Positions 1 through 6,313 of a DNA stretch of 18,747 nucleotides are shown in pieces. The first letter of the stretch is position 1. Every line of letters begins with the position of its first letter. Source of the DNA: Bacillota bacterium (GTDB taxonomy: Bacteria > Bacillota > Clostridia > Lachnospirales > Lachnospiraceae); the NCBI GenBank assembly GCA_023415475.1, contig JAEZKL010000118.1:1-18747 (forward strand), given 5' to 3'. The position numbers and the translations under genes were made by a program. A model generated the notes under the pieces. That model did not search any database. It was not told the DNA's origin and saw nothing but the letters and a program-made list of their open reading frames with translations.

Positions 1-2
1 CA

Positions 3-668
3 CCTGCTCCTACCCCTGTTCCGAAAACCACCGATACAGAGGATAAGGAAGCTGGGGTTACGGGGGACTATAGCTTTGCCGAAACCTTATCCACCTTGAA
101 GGATACGGATAAACTGATCTGTGTCATCGGTTCCGGCAGCTCGGATTGTACAGTCTCTTTTCATAAGAAGGATCAGAATGGTCAGTGGGTTCAGATATTT
201 AGTGTAGACGGTGACTGTGGTTCAGAGGGCATTACTTATCAGAAGCGGGAAGGTGACAATAAGACTCCGGCCGGACTCTATTCCTTTACTCTCGCCTTCG
301 GCCTAAAAGCCGATCCGGGTGCATTCTTAGATTATCGTAAGATTACGGAGTATGATTACTGGATTAATGATATTAACAGTCCCTATTATAATACCTGGGT
401 GAATGCCATCGATAACCCCGGAGATTATACCTCCGAACACCTGATTGATCATGATCCCTCCTATAATTATGCTCTAAACATTAATTATAACGGTGACTGT
501 ACCCCGGGTCTGGGCAGTGCAATTTTCCTTCACTGCTATAATGGGACCGGTTTTACTACCGGATGTATTGCCATCTCCGAAAACTATATGAAGACGCTGG
601 TGAAGGACGTAGACAGTACAACCCGTATTCTTATCGTTCCCGAAGAAGAGGATCTGTCCAACTATTAA
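3..668 (+). CDS. L,D-transpeptidase (YkuD family), 5'-truncated by window edge
   Basis: This is the C-terminal part of an L,D-transpeptidase, an exported enzyme that makes 3-3 peptidoglycan cross-links or attaches ligands to stem peptides through a catalytic cysteine. The frame is open to the left edge, so the true start is outside the window. The TTG at 96 is only an internal codon. The first visible residues are a Pro/Thr-rich, acidic linker (PAPTPVPKTT...), typical of a tether between a membrane anchor or other domain and the catalytic domain. Family features are the segment DNKTPAGLYSF and the catalytic signature HCYNGTGFTTGCIAIS near the C-terminus. Its His is at 531-533 and its Cys codon at 564-566. 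The gene ends in TAA and is followed by an intrinsic terminator. The family call is strong; substrate and physiological role cannot be read from this fragment. Confidence 0.85.
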   Translation, partial: PAPTPVPKTTDTEDKEAGVTGDYSFAETLSTLKDTDKLICVIGSGSSDCTVSFHKKDQNGQWVQIFSVDGDCGSEGITYQKREGDNKTPAGLYSFTLAFGLKADPGAFLDYRKITEYDYWINDINSPYYNTWVNAIDNPGDYTSEHLIDHDPSYNYALNINYNGDCTPGLGSAIFLHCYNGTGFTTGCIAISENYMKTLVKDVDSTTRILIVPEEEDLSNY

Positions 669-725
669 AGCCCACTGTGCCTTTATCGATCCATTAAGTA
701 ATGATATCTATAACACTATTCTTTA

Positions 726-760
726 GTAACCACATTGATCGAAAATGTGGTTACTTTTTT
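726..760 (+). terminator. Intrinsic terminator after the L,D-transpeptidase gene
   Basis: A perfect 10-bp stem (GTAACCACAT at 726-735, ATGTGGTTAC at 745-754) with a 9-nt loop is followed directly by six T residues at 755-760. It lies about 57 bases after the stop codon of the transpeptidase gene. The loop side contains ACATTGATCGAA, a 12-base word also present in the palindromic repeats at 2578-2663 and 8578-8787. Confidence 0.9.
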
Positions 761-770
761 ATTCATGACA

Positions 771-799
771 ATAGAAAGTACGCGTAGTGTGCTTTCTAT
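771..799. repeat. Inverted repeat of unknown role
   Basis: ATAGAAAG at 771-778 and CTTTCTAT at 792-799 form an 8-bp perfect stem. It extends inward to about 13 pairs if two G-T pairs are allowed, leaving a 3-base loop. No T-run follows on either side, so it is not an obvious terminator. It lies in the 340-base gap between the transpeptidase and the DUF2089 operon. The rest of that gap is AT-rich, with repeated TTAAT/ATTAA words upstream of the operon promoter. Confidence 0.5.
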
Positions 800-946
800 C
801 GCTTGCGTTTGCATCATCTGGTTCATGCCCGGTGAATTAATGTATCTGTTTATTCTGCTCTATTAACATTTTTTAAATTAAAATCAATTATTTCAATGCA
901 ATAATTAATTTTATTAATCATATAATTAATTATATTAATATTTATA

Positions 947-975
947 TTGACATTATATTACTATAGGTGTATATT
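947..975 (+). promoter_or_regulatory. Sigma-A promoter of the DUF2089 operon
   Basis: A consensus -35 box TTGACA (947-952) is followed after a 17-base spacer by TATATT (970-975). The sequence upstream of the -35 box (about 895-945) is almost pure A/T with repeated ATTAAT words, as in an UP element or a binding site for a regulator. Transcription would begin near 982 and give a leader of about 28 bases. Confidence 0.8.
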
Positions 976-1009
976 AAAGGCATCAAAACACATTAGGAAG
1001 GTGAAACAA

Positions 1010-1399
1010 ATGAAATATAAAGCCCCAGGCAAGTGTCCGGTATGCGGTGAGAAGCTTGCCATCACAAAGTTAGGCTGTCCAAAATGCTCCACAGCGATTG
1101 AAGGTGATTTTCAACCCTGTGAGTTTTGTCGGCTGCCGGAAGAGGATCTGGAATTTCTTAAGGTATTCATCAAATGTCGCGGAAGCATTAAGGATGTCGA
1201 GAAGGAACTTGGTATCTCCTACCCCACTGTCCGTGGAAAGCTGGACTCAGCAATCAGAGGCCTGGGTTATGAGGTTCCAACCAAGGAAGAAATCAAGGGG
1301 AAAGAGCAGAAGGAACTGGCGAAGAACGAGATATTGGAACAGCTGTCCCGTGGAGAAATCTCTGCTAAGGAAGCAACCGATCGTATTAAGAACTTGTAG
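1010..1399 (+). CDS. DUF2089 family protein (zinc ribbon, HTH, C-terminal SHOCT-like motif)
   Basis: A 129-residue putative DNA-binding regulator. The start is ATG 1010, because AGGAAGG lies about 9 bases upstream. A possible upstream start at 947 falls in the -35 box and has no ribosome binding site. The N-terminus has Cys pairs C9/C12, C23/C26 and C37/C40, a rubredoxin-like zinc-ribbon arrangement. Residues about 50-85 (FIKCRGSIKDVEKELGIS...) resemble a helix-turn-helix of the DUF2089 family. The last ~22 residues match the pattern ILExL-x-RG-x-IxAxEA. This is the same short helical module that starts the next protein. It is the first gene of a four-gene operon. DUF2089 genes are commonly found next to SHOCT-like envelope-stress genes, and a regulatory role is inferred from that. 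No function was shown for this protein. Confidence 0.85.
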   Translation: MKYKAPGKCPVCGEKLAITKLGCPKCSTAIEGDFQPCEFCRLPEEDLEFLKVFIKCRGSIKDVEKELGISYPTVRGKLDSAIRGLGYEVPTKEEIKGKEQKELAKNEILEQLSRGEISAKEATDRIKNL

Positions 1400-1453
1400 G
1401 TGATGAGGAATAAAGGAATTTAAAATAGCGTAATCATGAATGGAGGAAGTAAG

Positions 1454-1903
1454 ATGAGTGAGCAATTAAGAATTTTAGAAATGATTGAAAAAGGACAGAT
1501 TACAGCAACTGAGGGTATGGAGCTGCTAGAAGCTCTGAATCTGGCAAATGAAACAGAGGCAGAGGGAAACACGACTGCTGCTACGATTATAAAAACTAAA
1601 TACAATTATAAATTTTTGAAGGTACGAGTTTCTTCAGACAACAGTACGATCAATGTGAATGTGAATGTTCCCCTACGACTTTTGACCACACTTGGAGAAA
1701 TTGCGACAAGGATGACTGCAGTCATACCGGCTGATGCAAAAAAAGAGATGGAAAGTAAGGGCATCGACATTTCCAGCATTGACTTTGCTCAGATTATCGA
1801 AGAAATCGTAAACGGTACTTTGGATGATCCTAATATTGTTGACGTAGAGGCCTGGTCGGAAGAACAGCATGCCCTGGTGAAGGTGAAGATCTATGTGGAA
1901 TAG
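1454..1903 (+). CDS. SHOCT-like domain protein (YvlB/LiaX N-terminal type)
   Basis: A 149-residue soluble protein. ATG 1454 is chosen over ATG 1436 because GGAGGAAG (1442-1449) sits between them at correct spacing. Residues 5-28 match the short two-helix SHOCT-like module seen at the N-terminus of YvlB/LiaX-type proteins (ILEMIEKGQITATEGMELLE). A variable linker follows. From about residue 50 comes an alternating beta/helix domain that begins FLKVRVSSDN and ends in KVKIYVE. No signal peptide or membrane segment is visible. The gene lies 54 bases after the DUF2089 gene and overlaps the next by 11 bases. The companion membrane gene and the resemblance to the Bacillus yvl operon suggest an envelope-stress function; this is inference. 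Confidence 0.8.
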   Translation: MSEQLRILEMIEKGQITATEGMELLEALNLANETEAEGNTTAATIIKTKYNYKFLKVRVSSDNSTINVNVNVPLRLLTTLGEIATRMTAVIPADAKKEMESKGIDISSIDFAQIIEEIVNGTLDDPNIVDVEAWSEEQHALVKVKIYVE

Positions 1904-2207
1904 AGGCTTCGGTATCTTATGGATTAAGATTCATACCACAGGAGAACGTCATTTTTATTTTAACTTTCCTGTCTGCCTCAATGTCTTTCAGGAGCTGTTT
2001 GACTGCGTACTGGATCTCATGGAATTTGCCTGCCTATTCCTACCGAAAAATCCTCCTGACAACTCACACTTTACCATTTCGGCACTATCAGTCAAGGAAT
2101 TGATTCAGGCAACTGATCAGCTTTTTCGTTCCCTGACGGATTGCGAACCCTATGATCTCGTAGAGGTGAATGCAAAAAATGTAACGGTATCGATAAAAAT
2201 TAGATAA
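1893..2207 (+). CDS. Hypothetical protein, likely divergent paralogue of the preceding protein's C-terminal domain
   Basis: A 104-residue protein of no named family. ATG 1893 lies inside the end of the preceding gene (11-base overlap), with AGGTGAAG about 8 bases upstream, so translation is probably coupled. Its order of elements parallels residues ~50-149 of the preceding protein. It opens with ILWIKIHTTGER (compare FLKVRVSSDN), then a hydrophobic helix with Leu/Phe/Cys. Next comes a segment with SALSVKELIQATDQLF (compare DISSIDFAQIIEEIV), and it closes with LVEVNAKNVTVSIKIR (compare IVDVEAW...VKVKIYVE). It lacks the SHOCT-like N-terminal module. I read it as a duplicated and diverged C-terminal domain, possibly a heteromeric partner. 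Similarity was judged by eye only. Confidence 0.65.
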   Translation: MWNRGFGILWIKIHTTGERHFYFNFPVCLNVFQELFDCVLDLMEFACLFLPKNPPDNSHFTISALSVKELIQATDQLFRSLTDCEPYDLVEVNAKNVTVSIKIR

Positions 2208-2226
2208 TTTCAATATGGAGGGAACT

Positions 2227-2574
2227 ATGTCAAAACTTCTGTTAAAATATTTGTCAACAGTAGCTACCATATATCTGCTGTCTATGGCGATTAACACAAT
2301 TATTATCAAAGATATCCCGTCCTTATTAATATTGGGATTGGTCTTATTTATCGTAAATCTCCTAATCAAACCACTGCTGCTGCTGTTAACCTTACCCTTA
2401 AGTATTATTACCTTTAATATCTTCAGCTTTGTCGTGAATGCTTGGACCATTATGCTGGCCGATCTTTTTGTGAAGGGTATCAATTTGAACGGCTTTTGGA
2501 ATTCATTGCTTGCGGCCTTAATCATATCCATTCTTCAGCATCTGCTATTGGGTGCAGCAAAGGCTTCGGAATAA
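2227..2574 (+). CDS. Phage holin family 4-TM membrane protein (YvlD-like)
   Basis: A 115-residue integral membrane protein with four hydrophobic helices and short loops: TVATIYLLSMAINTIII, LLILGLVLFIVNLLI, LLTLPLSIITFNIFSFVV and SLLAALIISILQHLLLG. Length, the N-L-L-I-K-P turn after helix 2 and the LTLPLSIIT start of helix 3 are typical of the YvlD / mycobacterial four-TM holin-like superfamily. Despite the name these are usually chromosomal envelope proteins, and no phage genes are nearby. ATG 2227 is preferred over ATG 2215 because GGAGG (2217-2221) sits 5 bases before it. It is the last gene of the operon, 19 bases after the previous stop. The role is probably linked to envelope stress, inferred from its neighbours. 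Confidence 0.85.
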   Translation: MSKLLLKYLSTVATIYLLSMAINTIIIKDIPSLLILGLVLFIVNLLIKPLLLLLTLPLSIITFNIFSFVVNAWTIMLADLFVKGINLNGFWNSLLAALIISILQHLLLGAAKASE

Positions 2575-2577
2575 ACA

Positions 2578-2663
2578 GTTACTGCTCACAACCCAGCCTG
2601 TAAAGTAACACATGAGTTCGATCAATGTTTCCAAAATCGGAGACGCTTTCGGTGAACAGTAAC
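2578..2663. repeat. Palindrome-family A element, short copy (MITE-like)
   Basis: An 86-bp non-coding element bounded by GTTACTGCTCAC (2578-2589) and its near-complement GTGAACAGTAAC (2652-2663, one mismatch). The stretch 2612-2651 matches the reverse complement of 8713-8752 at 39 of 40 positions. The element equals one arm of the longer copy plus both terminal repeats, so it looks like an internal-deletion form. It starts three bases after the TAA of the membrane-protein gene. Confidence 0.8.
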
Positions 2664-2695
2664 GATTGAACACGAAATCCTCACAATTTTTTAAC

Positions 2696-2724
2696 TTGAA
2701 TGTCTTTCCTTCATGCCATATAAT
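2696..2724 (+). promoter_or_regulatory. Sigma-A promoter of the yqeY-like gene
   Basis: TTGAAT (2696-2701) and a perfect TATAAT (2719-2724) are separated by 17 bases. This promoter lies just beyond the family A repeat, so the yqeY-like gene need not depend on the upstream operon. Confidence 0.8.
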
Positions 2725-2796
2725 GTTAACTGGTAGAATATATTCCCTCATTTCATTTATTTAAGGATGAAAGTACGTTCAAGGAGGTAAGGCAAT

Positions 2797-3231
2797 ATGC
2801 AAATGGAACAATTACAAAAAGACATGATTACAGCAATGAAGGCCCATGATAAGGTTCGTAAGGATGCGATCTCGTCCCTAATCTCTGCTGTAAAAAAAAT
2901 AGCGATTGATGAAGGCTGTCGTGATAATATCCAAGAGGAATTAGTAGACAGAGCAATCATAAAGGAGATGAAGCTGGTAAAGGAGCAATTAGAAACCTGT
3001 CCTGATGAAAGAGCGGAGCTAAAAGCCAGCTATCAGGCCACCTATGATATCATAAAGGAATATGCCCCTGCTATGATGTCAGAAGAAGAGATCAAAGCCT
3101 TTATTACCGAGAAATACGCTGATCTATTGGCTACCAAGAATAAGGGTATGATTATGAAGGGCGTTATGGTTGATCTAAAGGGAAAAGCAGATGGTAAATT
3201 AATTAATGAAGTAGTCGGTAAGTTATGTTAA
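2797..3231 (+). CDS. yqeY: GatB/YqeY domain-containing protein
   Basis: A 144-residue soluble, mostly helical protein of the YqeY family, close to the usual ~148 residues. Family features are the N-terminal LQKDMITAMKAHDKVRKDAISSL segment, the central EEIKAFI stretch and the C-terminal GMIMKGVMVDLKGKADGKLIN motif. The domain is homologous to the tail domain of GatB, the amidotransferase subunit that binds tRNA. Stand-alone YqeY is thought to touch tRNA-related functions but has no firmly assigned reaction. ATG 2797 is preceded by AAGGAGG (2781-2787) at 9 bases; ATG 2803 is a weaker alternative. It has its own promoter and converges with leuS, with a 213-bp palindrome between them. Confidence 0.92.
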   Translation: MQMEQLQKDMITAMKAHDKVRKDAISSLISAVKKIAIDEGCRDNIQEELVDRAIIKEMKLVKEQLETCPDERAELKASYQATYDIIKEYAPAMMSEEEIKAFITEKYADLLATKNKGMIMKGVMVDLKGKADGKLINEVVGKLC

Positions 3232-3245
3232 ACACAAATTAACAG

Positions 3246-3458
3246 GGGGCTGTTTCAAAACTCGAATAATTGACTTATATAAGAGTAACAGCATCCCATA
3301 ATACACTGTTTGACGGACAGATTACTGATTTTGTAAGACAATAGCAAACATTCATGTTTGATAATGGCTTACAAAACAGTAAGATGTCCGTCAATCTGTG
3401 TGTGAGGGATGCTGTTACTCTTATTTTAAGCAACGTCTTGTTTTTATGAAACAGCCCC
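3246..3458. repeat. Palindrome-family B element, 213-bp near-palindrome (MITE-like)
   Basis: A nearly complete palindrome fills the gap between two convergent genes. Perfect outer arms are at 3246-3257 / 3447-3458 (GGGGCTGTTTCA and complement). A perfect 19-bp arm pair is at 3279-3297 / 3406-3424. A further imperfect pair is at 3311-3337 / 3368-3393, and the centre is CAAACA-TTCA-TGTTTG at 3346-3360. The end GGGGCTGTTTCAAAAC matches the end of the element at 10522-10598 at 14 of 16 positions or better. It begins 14 bases after the yqeY stop and ends 14 bases before the leuS stop. It could therefore serve as a shared terminator or transcript-stabilising hairpin. No reading frame of note lies inside it. 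Confidence 0.8.
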
Positions 3459-3472
3459 TTATAGCAATTGTA

Positions 3473-5887
3473 CTATTTAACAACGATATTCAGAATTCTG
3501 TTTGGTACATAGATTACCTTAACGACCGACTTACCCTCTAAGGCAGCTACAATCGCCGGGAGCTCCATAGCCTTTGGCTGAACCTCTTCCTGCTTCTCAT
3601 TTAAAGCTATATTTAAATTCGCCTTAACCTTACCATTGATCTGTACCGCAATTTCAACGGTATCTTCAATCGTTTTATTCTCATCGTATACCGGCCAGGA
3701 CTGCTGATACACTCTGCTCTTCTCACCGATTAGCTGCCACAGCTCCTCAGTGACATGAGGTGCTACGGGATTCAGAAGAATTAATAAGGTCTTGAATTCA
3801 CCCTTAGTTACAGAGCCAGCCTTATAGAACTCATTCACAAGAGACATCATTGCAGCGATTGCCGTGTTATACTTCATGTTTTCAAAATCAAGGCTTACCT
3901 TCTTAATCGTCTGATGCATCTTTGTTTCTAAGTTAGCAGAATATCCTTCTTCTGCAGTAACCGTATCCTTTAGCTTCCATACACGATCGATGAAACGACG
4001 GCAGCCCTTTACACCTTCATTGGACCAGGCAGCACTTAAATCGAAGGCACCGATGAACATCTCATAGGTACGCAGAGTATCTGCACCAAACTCATTAATA
4101 ATATCATCCGGATTAACAACATTTCCTCTGGACTTAGACATCTTTTCGCCGTTCTCACCAAGGATCATACCATGGCTGGTTCTCTTTGCATAAGGCTCAG
4201 GAGTATTTACTAAGCCCTGATCGTAGAGGAACTTGTGCCAGAAACGGGAATACAGAAGGTGGAGTGTGGTATGCTCCATACCTCCGTTGTACCAGTCAAC
4301 AGGCATCCAGTAATTTAATTCCTCTTTGCCTGCAAAGGCATCCATGTTATGAGGATCGATATATCTTAAGAAATACCAGGAGGAACCGGCCCATTGGGGC
4401 ATCGTGTCTGTTTCTCTCTTCGCTTTGCCACCACAGCAGGGGCAAGTGGTATCAACCCAATCCGTCATGGCAGCTAACGGTGATTCGCCGTTATCCGTCG
4501 GTTCGTAGCTTTCCACCTCAGGAAGCATTAGTGGTAGCTCACTTTCAGGAAGCGGAACATAACCGCATTTCTCGCAGTGAACAATCGGTATAGGCTCTCC
4601 CCAATATCTCTGACGGGAGAATACCCAGTCACGAAGCTTGTAGTTAACCTTCTTTGCACCGATCCCCTTTTCCTGTAGCCAGTCTAAGATCATCTTCTTA
4701 GCATCGGCGACCTCAAGACCATCTAAGAAATCAGAATTAACCATTTTACCGGAACCGGTATTGGTGTAAGCCGCTTCCTCTACATTACCTCCGGCTACTA
4801 CTTCTATAATCGGAAGCTTGAACTTCTTGGCAAAATCCCAGTCTCTCTCATCATGTCCCGGTACCGCCATGATCGCACCTGTTCCATAGGTCATTAGTAC
4901 ATAATCAGAGATCCAGATCGGGATTTCTTTGCCGTTTACCGGGTTGATTGCCATAAGACCGGATATCTGAACACCGCTCTTCTCCTTCACCAGCTCTGTT
5001 CTCTCAAAATCAGATTTCTTCGATGCCTGCTCACGGTAGTTGATTAATTCCTCGTAATTCTTTAACTCATCCTTATATTTGTCAATCAGAGGATGCTCCG
5101 GAGAGATAACCATATAAGTTGCTCCGAAGAGTGTATCCGGTCGTGTGGTAAATATTCTCAGGCTGTCATCCTTGCCGGATATTTTGAAATCCACTTCAGC
5201 ACCGACCGAACGGCCAATCCAGTTTACCTGAGATACCTTAATCTTATCAATGTAATTTACCATCTCAAGATCATCAATGAGCTTATCGGCATATTCCGTA
5301 ATCTTCAGCATCCACTGGCTCTTAACCTTACGAACAACCTCTCCTCCACAGCGTTCACAAACACCTCCGACAACCTCTTCATTGGCAAGACCTACCTTAC
5401 AGGAGGTACACCAGTTAATCGGCATCTCAGTCTTGTAAGCCAAGCCCTTCTTAAATAACTGCAGGAAGATCCACTGGGTCCATTTATAGTAATTCGGATC
5501 TGTCGTATTAATCTCTCTGTCCCAATCAAAGGAATAGCCAAGCGCCTTTAATTGCTCGGTAAAACGTTCTACATTTTTCTTCGTAACGATCTTCGGATGA
5601 ATATGGTTTTTAATCGCATAATTCTCCGTCGGAAGACCAAAAGCATCCCAACCCATAGGATATAATACATTGTAGCCTTCCAATCTTCTCTTTCTTGCAA
5701 TGATATCCAGTGCCGTGTAAGGTCTCGGATGACCTACATGTAAGCCCTGTCCGGAAGGATAAGGAAACTCTACCAATGCATAAAACTTAGGCTTTGACTT
5801 ATCGGTGCCCACCTTAAAGGCCTGCTCCTTCTCCCATAGCTCTTGCCATTTCTTCTCCACTTCACTTGGTGAATAATACTCACTCAT
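3473..5887 (-). CDS. leuS: Leucyl-tRNA synthetase
   Basis: A full-length 804-residue class I synthetase that charges tRNA-Leu with leucine in the cytoplasm. The HIGH-type signature HVGH is at residues 50-53 within PYPSGQGLHVGH, and KMSKS is at residues 582-586. A zinc-binding CTSCK...GGVCERCGGE insert lies near residues 160-185. The CP1 editing domain is intact (TTRPDTLFGATYMV, GTGAIMAVPGHDERD), followed by the anticodon-binding and C-terminal domains. The length is the same as that of Bacillus LeuRS. The start ATG follows AAGGAGG at 8-10 bases. Expression is expected to follow leucyl-tRNA charging through the T-box leader just upstream, whose specifier reads CTC. Its 3' end abuts the 213-bp palindrome. 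Confidence 0.98.
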   Translation of the reverse strand: MSEYYSPSEVEKKWQELWEKEQAFKVGTDKSKPKFYALVEFPYPSGQGLHVGHPRPYTALDIIARKRRLEGYNVLYPMGWDAFGLPTENYAIKNHIHPKIVTKKNVERFTEQLKALGYSFDWDREINTTDPNYYKWTQWIFLQLFKKGLAYKTEMPINWCTSCKVGLANEEVVGGVCERCGGEVVRKVKSQWMLKITEYADKLIDDLEMVNYIDKIKVSQVNWIGRSVGAEVDFKISGKDDSLRIFTTRPDTLFGATYMVISPEHPLIDKYKDELKNYEELINYREQASKKSDFERTELVKEKSGVQISGLMAINPVNGKEIPIWISDYVLMTYGTGAIMAVPGHDERDWDFAKKFKLPIIEVVAGGNVEEAAYTNTGSGKMVNSDFLDGLEVADAKKMILDWLQEKGIGAKKVNYKLRDWVFSRQRYWGEPIPIVHCEKCGYVPLPESELPLMLPEVESYEPTDNGESPLAAMTDWVDTTCPCCGGKAKRETDTMPQWAGSSWYFLRYIDPHNMDAFAGKEELNYWMPVDWYNGGMEHTTLHLLYSRFWHKFLYDQGLVNTPEPYAKRTSHGMILGENGEKMSKSRGNVVNPDDIINEFGADTLRTYEMFIGAFDLSAAWSNEGVKGCRRFIDRVWKLKDTVTAEEGYSANLETKMHQTIKKVSLDFENMKYNTAIAAMMSLVNEFYKAGSVTKGEFKTLLILLNPVAPHVTEELWQLIGEKSRVYQQSWPVYDENKTIEDTVEIAVQINGKVKANLNIALNEKQEEVQPKAMELPAIVAALEGKSVVKVIYVPNRILNIVVK

Positions 5888-5936
5888 CTTAATATTGCCT
5901 CCTTAAAATGTTTGTCAAAAACCGCATCGGTTTTAG

Positions 5937-6235
5937 GGATAAAAAAACCTCCTCATCTCATATCTAGAGACGAAGAGGTCCAAATTTCATTGAACTCAAA
6001 TCCGCGGTACCACTCTAGTCCATTGATTATCCTTGCATCAATGTCCTCATTCCACCTGTAACGGGATGACCCGCTCTGCTTACTAAGATTCAGACAGAGA
6101 GCTCCAAGGCGAGTTCAAAGTTCTTATCTGCCACCTTCCACCACCGGTGACTCTCTGTTAAGACAGAACACTTCTACTACTCCTCTTCATTGCCATAATA
6201 GAATATGATATTTCAATATACAAGTGCACCGATTA
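5937..6235 (-). promoter_or_regulatory. T-box riboswitch leader of leuS (leucine specifier)
   Basis: Read on the minus strand, the leader has an AT-rich start, a long Stem I region and a specifier in GAACTCGCC. The CTC codon is at 6113-6111 and codes for leucine. The conserved T-box TGGTACCGCGG is at 6012-6002. Next comes an intrinsic terminator with a 13-bp stem (5979-5967 with 5959-5947, two wobble pairs) and a run of T at 5946-5941. Uncharged tRNA-Leu is expected to pair with the specifier and the TGGTACC bulge and stop the terminator from forming. The match of specifier to downstream leuS supports the call. The upper boundary is approximate. Confidence 0.95.
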
Positions 6236-6265
6236 TAGTGGTCCATCTTGAACTGAATTAAGTTT

Positions 6266-6293
6266 ATTCTATCATTTTTGTTCTTCTTGTCAA
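6266..6293 (-). promoter_or_regulatory. Sigma-A promoter of the leuS T-box transcript
   Basis: On the minus strand a consensus TTGACA (6293-6288) and TAGAAT (6271-6266) are separated by 16 bases. Transcription would start near 6259, upstream of Stem I. A second TATAAT-like word (6237-6232) has no good -35 box. Confidence 0.75.
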
Positions 6294-6313
6294 GTAAAAT
6301 GTATAAAAAAGAC

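Noticed and set aside
947..1009. Extension of the DUF2089 protein to a start at 947
   Set aside because: The codon overlaps the -35 box TTGACA of the operon promoter and lacks a ribosome binding site; ATG 1010 has both a site and the family N-terminus.
2227..2574. Prophage remnant suggested by the phage-holin family name
   Set aside because: No endolysin, integrase or other phage gene is nearby; the protein is of the chromosomal YvlD type and sits in a stress-like operon.
4186..4593. Plus-strand open frame of 135 codons inside leuS
   Set aside because: It is antisense to a fully supported leuS, has no ribosome binding site and no recognisable motif. The same holds for 5093-5458.
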